Assembly: GCF_040358255.1 (NCBI RefSeq)
Contig: NZ_CP132938.1
Span: 4,650,001-4,714,000, forward strand
DNA from: Tunturibacter gelidoferens
Lineage (GTDB): Bacteria > Acidobacteriota > Terriglobia > Terriglobales > Acidobacteriaceae
Direction: 5' to 3'
Length of the DNA stretch: 64,000 nucleotides
Shown: positions 1-7,974 of the stretch, in pieces
How positions within the stretch are numbered: position 1 is the first letter of the stretch
How the letters are laid out: each line of letters begins with the position of its first letter
Position numbers and translations under genes: made by a program
The notes under the pieces: model-generated
Told to the model about the DNA's origin: nothing
The model's input: only the letters and a program-made list of their open reading frames with translations
Databases searched by the model: none

Positions 1-432
1 TGGGACGACTTCCTCACCGCCGCCGTCTCAAAAGCCCTCGCCGATAGCCACGCTCCAGCCGATCTCTCCAGGTGGCACTACGGAGAGTTCCGGCCCATCA
101 ACATCGAACACCCCATCTATGGCCAGTCTCCGATCCTTCAGCGCGTCCTCGGCCTGCCCACCAGCCCCGGCCCCCAGCCCCAAAGCGGCGACGACGTCAC
201 TGTCAAGCAGGTAGGCCACAGCTTCGGCCCCTCCGAGCGCTTCACTGCCGATCTATCCGAACTCGACAACAGCACCCTAAACCTCGTCCTCGGCGAATCC
301 TCCAATCCTCTGAGCGTCTGGTTCATGGATCAGTGGCCAGCCTGGTATCACGGCACCACGTTTCCCCTGCCCTTCAGCCATGCAGCAGTCGATGCCGCCA
401 CCACTCACACCTTGACGCTCACTCCGAAGTAG
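1..432 (+). CDS. Penicillin acylase family protein (C-terminal part)
   Basis: The window opens inside this gene; 143 residues remain before the TAG at 430-432. The reading frame carries the typical C-terminal signature of penicillin amidase (Ntn hydrolase, peptidase S45) proteins: a 'GPSERFTADLSELDNS' stretch, then 'GESSNPLS' and 'DQWPAWYHG' followed by 'TFPLPF'. In this family the segment belongs to the large beta chain of a periplasmic or secreted amidohydrolase that acts on acyl-amides such as penicillins or acyl-homoserine lactones. The catalytic N-terminal serine of the beta chain lies outside the window, so activity and substrate cannot be judged. The next gene lies on the opposite strand and converges on it. 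Confidence 0.8.
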   Translation, partial: WDDFLTAAVSKALADSHAPADLSRWHYGEFRPINIEHPIYGQSPILQRVLGLPTSPGPQPQSGDDVTVKQVGHSFGPSERFTADLSELDNSTLNLVLGESSNPLSVWFMDQWPAWYHGTTFPLPFSHAAVDAATTHTLTLTPK

Positions 433-440
433 CGACGGTC

Positions 441-1061
441 TCAACTGAGAGGAATCGCGATGCCATCCTGCAGGCGTAGATGCCCTGGAAGTTTCAGCTT
501 TTTGAGCTTTCGCTCAAGCACATCCACCTCCGCCACCGCAATCTTTCCGGACCACTCGCACTCCCCAAGCTCTACCGAGACGATCTCGCCCTTCTTCAAC
601 CCCAGCAGCAGCCCCCGAATCGTGGTCACAAGTCCGACATCGAACGCGATCTCGTGAACCTTCACTCCTGCCAGCCGGACATCCACATACGGGTGCAGGG
701 TGGAGTGGATGGAGTGGTCGGCGATCGCTGAGACAATCTCCATCTCCGGGTTGCTCCGGCTCTGCCGCACGTCTTCCATAAACTTCGAGTAATGCTTCCA
801 TCCGTTCGCCAGCGTTGCCAACACGCTTACATGCATCGCCTCCGCCAGCGAATCGGTCACACCCTCCTGTACGCTGCTCCAGGAGATCATCTTCGGGACT
901 TTCTTGCGCAGATCCGTCAACTCCTCCGCACCGAGCCCAGCCTTCAGGTCGGTCTCCGCCTCGCCGCCCGAGACCAGCGAAAACAGATCTCCTATGCTCA
1001 TATTCTCGGTAAGAACTGCAGTCGCTTCTTTCGTTCTGTTCTCCTCGGCTGTCTCTGTCAT
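441..1061 (-). CDS. Conserved hypothetical protein, soluble, 206 aa
   Basis: I do not recognise this protein. It has no signal peptide or membrane segment. The N-terminal third is acidic and helical, and the C-terminal third (about residues 150-206) alternates charged and hydrophobic residues in a beta-rich pattern ending in a Lys/Leu-rich run (KLKKLKLPGHLRL). The ATG at 1061 has a good ribosome site (AGGAG five bases upstream). It starts 8 bases after the stop of the larger minus-strand gene at 1070-2695, so the two probably form an operon. The start of that upstream gene's PKD-like/membrane C-terminus so close by hints at a shared envelope role, but this is only inference. Confidence 0.65.
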   Translation of the reverse strand: MTETAEENRTKEATAVLTENMSIGDLFSLVSGGEAETDLKAGLGAEELTDLRKKVPKMISWSSVQEGVTDSLAEAMHVSVLATLANGWKHYSKFMEDVRQSRSNPEMEIVSAIADHSIHSTLHPYVDVRLAGVKVHEIAFDVGLVTTIRGLLLGLKKGEIVSVELGECEWSGKIAVAEVDVLERKLKKLKLPGHLRLQDGIAIPLS

Positions 1062-1069
1062 CGCTGCTC

Positions 1070-2695
1070 CTATCCGGACCTGCGTCTCTTTTTCGAAAAC
1101 GTGATGCGCTCTTCAGCGGGCCCCATATCAGATACAAAACTCAGCGACACATACGTCTCTCTGCCTAACAACTTCATCTTCGGCACGTCCCAGCGGCAGC
1201 CTGTAGTCACCTTCACCAGCGTGTGCATGCCCCAGAGCCCCACTCCTGCGATTGTCGTAAGCAGCACAGCAACCCACGGCGGGACCACCGGGCCCACCTG
1301 CAGCAGAATCTCGCGGTTCAACTCGCTGGTCCCCACCACGGCCCTGGCCGATACCTTGTATAACTTCGGCTTCGCATAACGATGTGTGCCCGAATCGCTT
1401 ACAGTCTCCATCGCCGAACCGTCGCCCCAGTTCAGCTGGTAGCTCGTCCCAGCATGCGACGGCGTCAACGCCGGCACCACGACGATCTTTCTTCCTACCA
1501 CCGGTCGAAGGGATGAAGGAGTTAAGGTCAGAGCGACCGCCGATGGCACCAGAGGGATAACCGGACTCAATCCGGACGGCGGCGGTTCGATCGCAGGAAT
1601 GCTCTTTGGATGGTCCGGACTCGACGACGCTTGAGGCTGTGGCGTCTGTGTATTCACCGACGGCGCCTCTGAGGTCTGAGCTGTCGACGGCGGCGCACTC
1701 GGTGTCGGCCCTGCTGGTGTCTGCGCGCTCTGAACCGGTTGTGGTGGTTGTCCGTTGTCAGACGGCTGCACCGTCTGCGGGGGCGGCAAACCTGGCGCCT
1801 GCGAAGTGATCTGTTGCGGCAGCGGCGGCCGATATCCATACGGCGGCAGCGCCCCATACGACGGAATCAGCGGTGGTGGCGTCTTCGGAGGATGTCGCGG
1901 ATACGTCGGTGCCGGCGTCTGCGATCCTTTCGGCGGCCAGCGCGGAGGGTGCCGGGTAGTCATACCGGTAGCAGGCGGCGGATTTTTTGTCGTTGATGGT
2001 AGCGAGTTCGATCCAGTCCCCGGTGACTCCTTCGAGCCTTCGCCTGAAGCATTCGGGTTTTGCGCCGTCCCTGGCGGCGAATTTGACCCAATCGTTCCCC
2101 ACCCGGTCGAGGCTCCCGTGGTGTCTCGTGTAGGTGTAGGTGTTGGTGTAGGTGTTGGTGTAGGTGTTGGTGTAGGTGTAGGTGTAGGTGTTGGTGTAGG
2201 TGTTGGTGTAGGTGTTGGTGTAGGTGTAGGTGTTGGTGTTGGTGTAGGCGTAGGCGTAGGTGTTGGTGTAGGCGTAGGCGTAGGTATAGGCGTCGAAGCC
2301 GATCCAGTTGTCCTCGTCCCGATCGGTTGCCAGTTCATGTACAGCTGGTTAGCGGGATTCGCCGCTGGCGCAGATCCGGACGGCTGCGTCGGAACAGTGG
2401 CCGACGCCCCCTTCGCCGGCGCACTCGCTGTTGGCGATTGATAAGGAAGCGTCTGGAGTGGCTTGAGGGTACCTGTCGGTTGAGGCTGCACCAACGGCTG
2501 CTTCTGCGCATTCGTTGGCGCCACCTTCGCCCCAGCGGCAGGAACTCCCTTCGGTGCCGGTTGCTGCCGCTTGTACGACGTTCCGGAGGTCGAGCCGCCT
2601 TTATGGTTTGTCCCGTTCTGCGCCGCCATCCTCGCTGCGCCCATCCCAGCGCATACCAGACTCAGCACTCCGATCCATCCAATGCGTCTCATCAT
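1070..2695 (-). CDS. Secreted, Pro/Thr-rich protein with PKD-like domain and C-terminal membrane anchor
   Basis: 541 residues from the ATG at 2695, chosen because GGAGGA lies five bases upstream; a second ATG follows at once. The protein begins with a signal peptide (MMRRIGWIGVLSLVCAGMG). The middle is low-complexity: about 28 Pro-Thr dipeptides near residues 135-190, then a long Pro/Gln/Ser-rich region. A PKD-like beta domain follows (about 415-470, with 'LNWGDGSAMETVSDSGTHRY'). A hydrophobic segment (VAVLLTTIAGVGLWGM) then precedes a short basic tail. This architecture suggests an envelope-anchored protein with an extended, wall- or matrix-spanning stalk. No enzymatic motif is visible. It is upstream of, and probably cotranscribed with, the unknown gene at 441-1061. 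Confidence 0.75.
   Translation of the reverse strand: MMRRIGWIGVLSLVCAGMGAARMAAQNGTNHKGGSTSGTSYKRQQPAPKGVPAAGAKVAPTNAQKQPLVQPQPTGTLKPLQTLPYQSPTASAPAKGASATVPTQPSGSAPAANPANQLYMNWQPIGTRTTGSASTPIPTPTPTPTPTPTPTPTPTPTPTPTPTPTPTPTPTPTPTPTPTPTPTPTPTPTRDTTGASTGWGTIGSNSPPGTAQNPNASGEGSKESPGTGSNSLPSTTKNPPPATGMTTRHPPRWPPKGSQTPAPTYPRHPPKTPPPLIPSYGALPPYGYRPPLPQQITSQAPGLPPPQTVQPSDNGQPPQPVQSAQTPAGPTPSAPPSTAQTSEAPSVNTQTPQPQASSSPDHPKSIPAIEPPPSGLSPVIPLVPSAVALTLTPSSLRPVVGRKIVVVPALTPSHAGTSYQLNWGDGSAMETVSDSGTHRYAKPKLYKVSARAVVGTSELNREILLQVGPVVPPWVAVLLTTIAGVGLWGMHTLVKVTTGCRWDVPKMKLLGRETYVSLSFVSDMGPAEERITFSKKRRRSG
2131..2292 (-). repeat. Pro-Thr minisatellite inside the 1070-2695 gene
   Basis: A run of 6- and 12-base units (on the plus strand ggtgta / ggtgtt / ggcgta) encodes about 28 consecutive Pro-Thr dipeptides on the minus strand. 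The units vary only at synonymous third positions, so the reading frame and the dipeptide are preserved. Such a tract is expected to change length by slippage in multiples of six bases without breaking the frame. Confidence 0.9.
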
Positions 2696-2827
2696 GGAAC
2701 TCCTCCGGGGATCGCAGGCTTCCACTCTTTGAAGAATGGTGTCACAACCCTGTAAACCGTTTCCGAGTAAAATCCTTTTCGTGCACGCGGGCCGCGAAAC
2801 ACCATCTTGAAAAAAGAGGACAACTCA

Positions 2828-3193
2828 ATGGCACACCCCTTCTGTCACCTGGAGTTAGGCAGCACCAACCTCGCAAAAGCGAAGAGCTTTTACACGGACA
2901 TGTTTGGCTGGGAGATCACCGACACCCAATATGGAGAAGGAATGACCTACTCCATGTTCAAACCGGAGGGCGGCGGCCCTGGCGGCGGCATGATGACACA
3001 GCCCGTCCCGGGAGCGCCATCGTCCTGGCTGCCCTATGTCGCAGTCGATGACATTCACGCAGCAACAAAACAGGCCGCAGGCCTGGGTGCGCAAGTCCAC
3101 GTCGACGTTCAAGAGGTACCGAACATGGGCTGGTTCAGCGTTATCAGCGACCCCACCGGCGCAGCACTCGGCCTCTGGCAACAAAAGCTCTAA
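2828..3193 (+). CDS. VOC (glyoxalase/bleomycin-resistance) superfamily protein
   Basis: 121 residues from the ATG at 2828. AGAGGA lies seven bases upstream, which is why this start is preferred over an in-frame codon seven residues earlier. The sequence has the usual VOC pattern: an opening beta strand with 'FCHLELGSTNLAKAKSFYTD', a FGW turn, a Gly-rich loop, 'VAVDDIHAATKQAAGLGAQV' and a closing 'ISDPTGAALGLWQ'. It belongs to the small single-domain group often annotated as glyoxalase-like. His11 and Glu13 in the first strand are placed like metal ligands, but substrate and activity are unknown. It stands alone, divergent from the 1070-2695 gene. Confidence 0.85.
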   Translation: MAHPFCHLELGSTNLAKAKSFYTDMFGWEITDTQYGEGMTYSMFKPEGGGPGGGMMTQPVPGAPSSWLPYVAVDDIHAATKQAAGLGAQVHVDVQEVPNMGWFSVISDPTGAALGLWQQKL

Positions 3194-3266
3194 CCTGCGA
3201 CTCATCGCCACCGCTCCGCGCAACTCGGCCATTCCTGTGGTCATATCGCCGGAGCCCGATGCATCG

Positions 3267-3314
3267 CAAGGTGCGGGTGCCCATACTCGCGGTCTCATCG
3301 CGATTGTGTGGGAC
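3267..3314. repeat. Imperfect hairpin, possible REP-like intergenic element
   Basis: Between the VOC gene and the next gene, an imperfect stem pairs CCCATACTCGCG (3280-3291) with CGCGATTGTGTGGG (3299-3312) around a seven-base loop. It has no T-tract, so it is a poor terminator. A GC-rich hairpin of this form between same-strand genes resembles dispersed palindromic elements. Only one copy is visible in this window, so the repeat label is tentative. Confidence 0.3.
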
Positions 3315-3392
3315 TTCGTGCGCAGGACGAACCGCTCTCCTCAGGTTCACCTACACGCTTCGGTCAGGGCTCCGTCATACACTAGTCAGCAG

Positions 3393-4607
3393 ATGCGATC
3401 CTCTCACCTTCTTTTGGCGCTCACCCTGGCCCTCACTCTGGGAACGACACAAGCCGCAAGCTTCGCCTACGCTCAATGGGATATCGAAGAGTCCCACACC
3501 ACCGCCAGCCTGCGCGGCATTCACAACGTCGGCGGAGGAGTCGCGTGGGCCAGCGGCACTGATGGTACCGTGCTGCGCACCGAAGACGGTGGCTACCTCT
3601 GGCAGACCTGCGCGATTCCACCCGGTGCGGAGAAGCTCGACTTCCGCGGCGTCCAGGCCTTCGACGAAAACACCGCCATCGTGATGTCCAGCGGCCCGGG
3701 CGATCAGTCCCGACTCTACAAAACCACGGATGGTTGCCAGACTTGGAAGCTCATCTTCACGAACCCGGACAAAGACGGCTTCTGGGATTCAATTAGGTTT
3801 GATTTCTTGCCAAAGAAACGGCAGTCCAATGACCACCGGTCTGGCGTTCTTGTCGGCGATCCCGTGAATGGTCAATTTGCTGTTTATACAACGCAAAACG
3901 GAGGAGACTCTTGGGAAATATGGGCGAAAGATGATGAAGTGAATGCATACAAACGATTAGGACCGATCAACGCGAACACGAGAGAATCTCTTTTTGCAGC
4001 GAGCAATAGTGTTGTCGTCACACTCAGGCCAAACGAGATTCGCTTCATTACCGGTGGCGAAGGCGGGTCGCGTTTGTTTTCGGCGGAGCCACACAATCCG
4101 TTCGACAATGAGACGAAATTCAAATTTACAGTAACGAAGCTTCCATTTTCTTCCAACAAAAGTTCGGGAGCTTTCTCTATTGCAAGCAGACAGACCCAAC
4201 CCTACAAAGACGACTTGATGGTTGTGGGAGGAAACTATGAATCTCCAGATAGTGTCGGTGCGTGTGCATATCTGCCACACCGGGAAAACAACTCACTTGG
4301 GGGCGTGGTCTTCTTCGGATCTGAGCGGCAAAGAGTAATCTCCTCCACAACCCCACCCCACGGCTATCGCTCCGCCGTCGCGTGGGATGCCGATCAGAAA
4401 CTCTGGATCACGGTAGGCCCGAACGGCACCGACATCTCAAACGACGATGGAAAAAACTGGCGTCCGCTTACGCCCTCACCGACCGACCCTGAAGATACAG
4501 ACAAAAACTGGAACGCGCTATCGCTTCCCTTTGTTGTGGGTCCACACGGACGTATCGGCCGCCTGCGCACTATCGATCAAAAGGCAGCGGTTACAAAGAA
4601 ACCGTAG
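3393..4607 (+). CDS. Secreted BNR/YCF48-like beta-propeller protein
   Basis: 404 residues from the ATG at 3393. This start is preferred over the long upstream extension because it opens a clear signal peptide (MRSSHLLLALTLALTLGTTQA). The mature part has repeats of the photosystem-assembly/BNR type: 'LRGIHNVGGGVAWASGTDGT', then 'RTEDGGYLWQTC', 'VQAFDENTAIVMSSGPGDQS', 'TTDGCQTWK', 'TQNGGDSWEIW' and 'SNDDGKNWRPL'. The recurring DGG.xW / DDGxxW turns are Asp-box motifs of six- or seven-bladed propellers. It is probably exported and may bind a partner or saccharide; its function is unknown. The middle third (about 3790-4330) is visibly more AT-rich than the ends, which may reflect recombination. 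Confidence 0.75.
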   Translation: MRSSHLLLALTLALTLGTTQAASFAYAQWDIEESHTTASLRGIHNVGGGVAWASGTDGTVLRTEDGGYLWQTCAIPPGAEKLDFRGVQAFDENTAIVMSSGPGDQSRLYKTTDGCQTWKLIFTNPDKDGFWDSIRFDFLPKKRQSNDHRSGVLVGDPVNGQFAVYTTQNGGDSWEIWAKDDEVNAYKRLGPINANTRESLFAASNSVVVTLRPNEIRFITGGEGGSRLFSAEPHNPFDNETKFKFTVTKLPFSSNKSSGAFSIASRQTQPYKDDLMVVGGNYESPDSVGACAYLPHRENNSLGGVVFFGSERQRVISSTTPPHGYRSAVAWDADQKLWITVGPNGTDISNDDGKNWRPLTPSPTDPEDTDKNWNALSLPFVVGPHGRIGRLRTIDQKAAVTKKP

Positions 4608-4654
4608 TCGCCACGCAGCTATGATTTCCGGAGCAGCACCGGAGCCGCAAAGGA

Positions 4655-5863
4655 TCACTGAGGCTGCTGCGGTGTAGTCGGAGTAGTTGTGCCACTCCCT
4701 TGCGAACCGGATGCGGGAGACGATCCGAAGCCCGAACTTGGCGATGAGCCAAATCCTGAGCTGGGTGACGATCCAAATCCGGAACTAGGCGAAGAGCCGA
4801 AGCCCGAACTCCCCGACGACCCGAATCCAGAGGTTCCAGTACCGGTCCCAGCACCTCCAACGCCTGAGCTCAGTCCGCCAGCCGATCCAAGTCCCTGCGT
4901 TCCTCCGCCTTGTAGACCTGCGGCGGCTTTCATCTGTTCAATCCGGGGATCGTAGATAAACTCCCACGTGTTGTACGACGTCTGCTCGTTCAGCACCTTG
5001 ATCGAGGTGCCCTCTTTGGGAATGCCAACACCGACGAACGGTGCTCCACCCCCCGAAAAACCACCAGTGGATTGACTGGCAATTCCGGCTGCAGATCCCA
5101 ACGTGCTGTTCGTGCCGGTCCCAGTCGAGGCGGCTCCCGAGCTGTCCGTTGAACCCGTCGCTCCGCTCGCCGCACCCGGGCTTGAGCTTCCAGCTCCCGT
5201 GGTGCCACCCGAGGTAGCCCCGGCGGAGCTTGTACCTCCCAGCGTAGTTCCGGAAGAGCCCCCAAAGGCGCTTGACCCCGACCCTGCCCCCGATGAACCG
5301 AATGCGCTGCCGCTCGAAGACCCAAATGCCGACGAGGAACCTGCGGCTCCCGCCCCGGCCGCCCCAGGAGATGCCAGGCCCGCGGCCGAACCCAACCCCG
5401 GCGCAAGACCCGTCAATGGCTTGCCGAAGAATCCCTTCACTGTAGTCTTCGCCTCGCCGACGTGAATCAATCGCCAATCCGCCTTGCCCGTGAAAGGATC
5501 GACGTACTCCTGACGCAGATACTTCACAGGCGTTCCCTTCGCCAGCGCATCCATCGTGCCCGGATAGGAGTTGTTCTTGCGGTAGTAGAGCTGGATCGCG
5601 CGCACGTACTGGTTTCCGCGATGGACCGCCTCGACCTCCTTCTCGCGCCTCAGCTCCTGCGCCATCTTCGGAGCCGCGATTCCCAGCACCAGCAGAATGA
5701 TGAAGATCGCGACGATCAGCCCCACCAGCATGAAGCCCTGCTCTCCGTGTCGAACATCAATGTGGAGGTCATCAATGTGCAGATCCCCGACGCGCAGATC
5801 ACCCTTCGCGCACACACGGGGATTGCGGTCACCGAGCCGAAAACCGGGGCGAAGCTTCCTCAT
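4655..5863 (-). CDS. Type IV prepilin/GspG-like protein with long Gly-Ser repeat tail
   Basis: 402 residues from the ATG at 5863, with GGAGGT seven bases upstream. About 42 residues in is a class of type III signal sequence: Gly-Phe cleavage site 'GEQG/FMLVGLIVAIF' followed by a hydrophobic helix. Then comes a pseudopilin-like body (about 65-130: 'REKEVEAVHRGNQYVRAIQL', 'NNSYPGTMDAL', 'YVDPFTGKADWRL'), as in GspG/PilE-like proteins. Two oddities stand out: the leader is unusually long, and the residue at mature position 5 is Gly instead of the usual Glu. From about residue 155 the protein is an extended Gly/Ser/Thr-rich tail ending in repeats of GFGSSPSS. It is the last gene of the pil-like operon. 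Confidence 0.8.
   Translation of the reverse strand: MRKLRPGFRLGDRNPRVCAKGDLRVGDLHIDDLHIDVRHGEQGFMLVGLIVAIFIILLVLGIAAPKMAQELRREKEVEAVHRGNQYVRAIQLYYRKNNSYPGTMDALAKGTPVKYLRQEYVDPFTGKADWRLIHVGEAKTTVKGFFGKPLTGLAPGLGSAAGLASPGAAGAGAAGSSSAFGSSSGSAFGSSGAGSGSSAFGGSSGTTLGGTSSAGATSGGTTGAGSSSPGAASGATGSTDSSGAASTGTGTNSTLGSAAGIASQSTGGFSGGGAPFVGVGIPKEGTSIKVLNEQTSYNTWEFIYDPRIEQMKAAAGLQGGGTQGLGSAGGLSSGVGGAGTGTGTSGFGSSGSSGFGSSPSSGFGSSPSSGFGSSPSSGFGSSPASGSQGSGTTTPTTPQQPQ
4713..4830 (-). repeat. 24-base tandem repeat encoding GFGSSPSS
   Basis: Four to five degenerate 24-base units near the 3' end of the prepilin-like gene encode consecutive GFGSSPSS/GFGSSPAS octapeptides. The codons drift between copies while the peptide is kept, which argues for selection on the protein and not a recent expansion. 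Confidence 0.75.
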
Positions 5864-5888
5864 CGCATCTACCTCCAGCTTCGCAGTC

Positions 5889-6521
5889 TCACCGCGCCAA
5901 CAGCGGCAGCGTCTGCGTATTGTTGTTCGCCATATCCTCCACCTGCACGGAGTTGGCCGAGATCGTTATCACCTTATACCGCCGCTGCACGATATCGCCA
6001 TTGGAGGCCAGAAACACATCCTCCCCGTGCAGCAGAAATGCTCTGCGTGTTCCGTCCGCGGCGGTCGCGGTACCAAAGAACTTCAGGTCGATCGGAGGTG
6101 GTGGAGGCGGACCAGGTGGAGGTGGCGGCGGACCCGGCGGCGGAGCCTTCACCGTTCTGACTGGCACAATCGGCTTTGGGATATCAATCGGGGCAGAGTT
6201 CGCCGAAAATATATTCCGTCCACCACCCGAGTACACCAATGACTCGGTCACCAGCATCGCATCCATTCGCAACGTCGGATCAAGCTGTGCCGAGGTCGTC
6301 CCAAGCTTCTTCGCCGCCGCACCCGCGATATTTCCCGACGGCAGCGCAACAACCGCCCCCGCAGCAGGAGCAGACCTCGCCGGAGCCGTGACGACCACAG
6401 GCGGCGCCACCGGAGCAGGGCTGTCATCACGCAGCTCGTAGTACAAGACGCCAGCCGCAACCAGCACGAACGCAACGATCGCAGCGCCCTTCTTCTGTTG
6501 ATCCGCAGTCAGCCGCATCAT
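5889..6521 (-). CDS. PilP/GspC-like inner-membrane pilus assembly protein
   Basis: 210 residues. One N-terminal transmembrane helix (about 12-28, 'GAAIVAFVLVAAGVLYY') is followed by a Pro/Ala-rich linker and a second Pro-rich hinge (runs of PPPPPPG near 125-145). A small C-terminal beta domain (about 147-210, 'DLKFFGTATAADGTRRAFLL' then 'DIVQRRYKVITISANSVQVE') has the shape of the HR domain of GspC/PilP, which in the families binds the secretin. Its start overlaps the end of the PilO-like gene by four bases (ATGA). Position after pilM-N-O supports a PilP role, although the sequence match is weak and no secretin gene is visible. Confidence 0.7.
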   Translation of the reverse strand: MMRLTADQQKKGAAIVAFVLVAAGVLYYELRDDSPAPVAPPVVVTAPARSAPAAGAVVALPSGNIAGAAAKKLGTTSAQLDPTLRMDAMLVTESLVYSGGGRNIFSANSAPIDIPKPIVPVRTVKAPPPGPPPPPPGPPPPPPIDLKFFGTATAADGTRRAFLLHGEDVFLASNGDIVQRRYKVITISANSVQVEDMANNNTQTLPLLAR

Positions 6522-7216
6522 CGCTGGCCTCCCGCCGCAGTCGCTTCCGAGGTGCTTTCAGCCGCCTTCTCACCAGCACCAGCTACGCTCTTCTCCGAGC
6601 CTTCGGTCCCCACCGGCGACCGCAGGTAAGTCGTCAGCCGCAGCCTTAGCCCGACCGTCCCGCTCTGCTGCCCGGTCAGTGTAAGCCCCGTGATCAGGAA
6701 GTACATCTTGTCCCGCTCCAGCAAGTTGATAAACAGCACCAGCGGCCGGTAGTCCCCACTCAAGCTCGCATCCATCCGCGCCTCGGTCAGTGCGCCGACG
6801 GTCCCATCCATCACCGGCGAGTAGGCATACTGCACCCGCGTCAGCTTCACTCCCTGCTTCTTCGCCAATGCGCCCAGCTCTCCAGCCACCTCGGAGTTCG
6901 CAAACGGCAGCCGCTGCTTGTAGAACTTGTCTGCATCCTTCGTGGCCTGCGCCAGCTTCTCGTCCAAACCTTCCAGTGGCTGTCTTGCGATCTCCGCCGT
7001 CTTCATCTGTACCATCTGGTCCGCCAACGCAGCCGCATTCTGGCTGTTCGCCGCGCGCCACGCGAAGGCCATATGCGCCAGCAGGTAAAGATTCACCAGC
7101 CCCAGCGCCACGACTCCTGCGATATGGAAGTTCTTCAGGGTGCCCAGACGGCTCGCCTTCTCGGCCCACTGCTTCGCCGCAACTGCGGTTCGCTTCTTCT
7201 CGGCTACCGTTGTCAT
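6518..7216 (-). CDS. pilO: PilO-like pilus alignment-complex protein
   Basis: 232 residues with a cytoplasmic N-terminus, one membrane helix at about 30-52 ('IAGVVALGLVNLYLLAHMAF'), a coiled-coil (about 60-105) and a ferredoxin-like C-terminal domain. This is the plan of PilO/GspM proteins, which in the families heterodimerise with PilN in the periplasm. The typical end of the domain is visible in 'LVLFINLLERDKMYFLITGL', followed by beta strand 'LRLRLTTYLRS'. The C-terminal tail is Ala/Glu/Thr-rich and probably disordered. It overlaps pilN upstream by four bases (ATGA), so the two are likely translationally coupled. Confidence 0.8.
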   Translation of the reverse strand: MTTVAEKKRTAVAAKQWAEKASRLGTLKNFHIAGVVALGLVNLYLLAHMAFAWRAANSQNAAALADQMVQMKTAEIARQPLEGLDEKLAQATKDADKFYKQRLPFANSEVAGELGALAKKQGVKLTRVQYAYSPVMDGTVGALTEARMDASLSGDYRPLVLFINLLERDKMYFLITGLTLTGQQSGTVGLRLRLTTYLRSPVGTEGSEKSVAGAGEKAAESTSEATAAGGQR

Positions 7217-7974
7217 CGCGCAGCTCCCTTCTGCGCTGGAGTCTTCGCCAAGCCGCTTTTTGGAGATGCAGGAGATGCGCTCTTCGGAGCCGTCGCTCTC
7301 TTCTTCTTCACCCCGTCCGCGGGCGAATCACCCTCCGCTGCACCGCCCCTGCCCTTCGCCGCGACATCCTTCGCAGACCTCTCCGGCAGCGGGTTGTATC
7401 CACTCAACACATCGAACTGCACCGCACCCGGAGCCATCACCTGCGCCGCGTTCCGGTTTCCCTCCTGCGTCTGCGCCTGCTCCGAAGCAAGCCTCGGCGA
7501 AAGGAACCGTTGCGACGTCTCCAGATTTCTTACCAGCTGCACTGCCTTGTCGCGATCGCCGCTCACCCGCAGCCGAATATTCACATCGCCTTCCTTCGTA
7601 ATCGCCGGATCGATGCTGGTCACCTGCACCCCAACCGGCAGCACCTTCTCGAGGTCCATCATCACGGCCGTCCAGCTGAAGCTCTTCTCGGCAAACATCT
7701 GGTTCAGAAAACGCGACCGCTCCAGCACTGCCATATTCTGCGGCTGGTGCATCCTCGCTTCGTTCGCCTGGCGCTCGTTCTGATACCTCTGCGTCTTCGC
7801 CTTCAGCGCGTCCATCTGCGCCTGCGCCACGCGGGCTTTGGCATTCAGCGAGTGCAGCGCAAACCCCAACCCCACCGCCAGCAGCGCCAGCACCACCATC
7901 GCCAGCCGAAGCTTCGCAAACAACGGCCTCAGCTCAATGAACGGTCGATTCGCAAGATTGACAGAGATTCGCAT
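7213..7974 (-). CDS. pilN: PilN-like pilus assembly protein
   Basis: 253 residues beginning MRISVNLANRPF, close to the 'INLLP' style opening of PilN that binds PilM. One membrane helix follows at about 25-45 ('AMVVLALLAVGLGFALHSL'), then a coiled coil and a periplasmic ferredoxin-like domain (about 95-170, 'VLPVGVQVTSIDPAITKEGD'). The C-terminal 70 residues are a charged, Lys/Ala/Pro-rich extension not normally present in PilN. The ATG overlaps the pilM stop by one base (TGATG). The function, linking cytoplasmic PilM to PilO, is from family knowledge. Confidence 0.82.
   Translation of the reverse strand: MRISVNLANRPFIELRPLFAKLRLAMVVLALLAVGLGFALHSLNAKARVAQAQMDALKAKTQRYQNERQANEARMHQPQNMAVLERSRFLNQMFAEKSFSWTAVMMDLEKVLPVGVQVTSIDPAITKEGDVNIRLRVSGDRDKAVQLVRNLETSQRFLSPRLASEQAQTQEGNRNAAQVMAPGAVQFDVLSGYNPLPERSAKDVAAKGRGGAAEGDSPADGVKKKRATAPKSASPASPKSGLAKTPAQKGAAR

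Noticed and set aside
2131..2292. Possible CRISPR array because of regular short repeats
   Set aside because: Units are 6 or 12 bases with no unique spacers and lie inside a coding frame; no cas genes are present.
1755..2441. A 228-codon Gly-Val repeat frame on the plus strand
   Set aside because: It is the reverse reading of the Pro-Thr minisatellite and its flanks; no signal, start site or neighbours support it.
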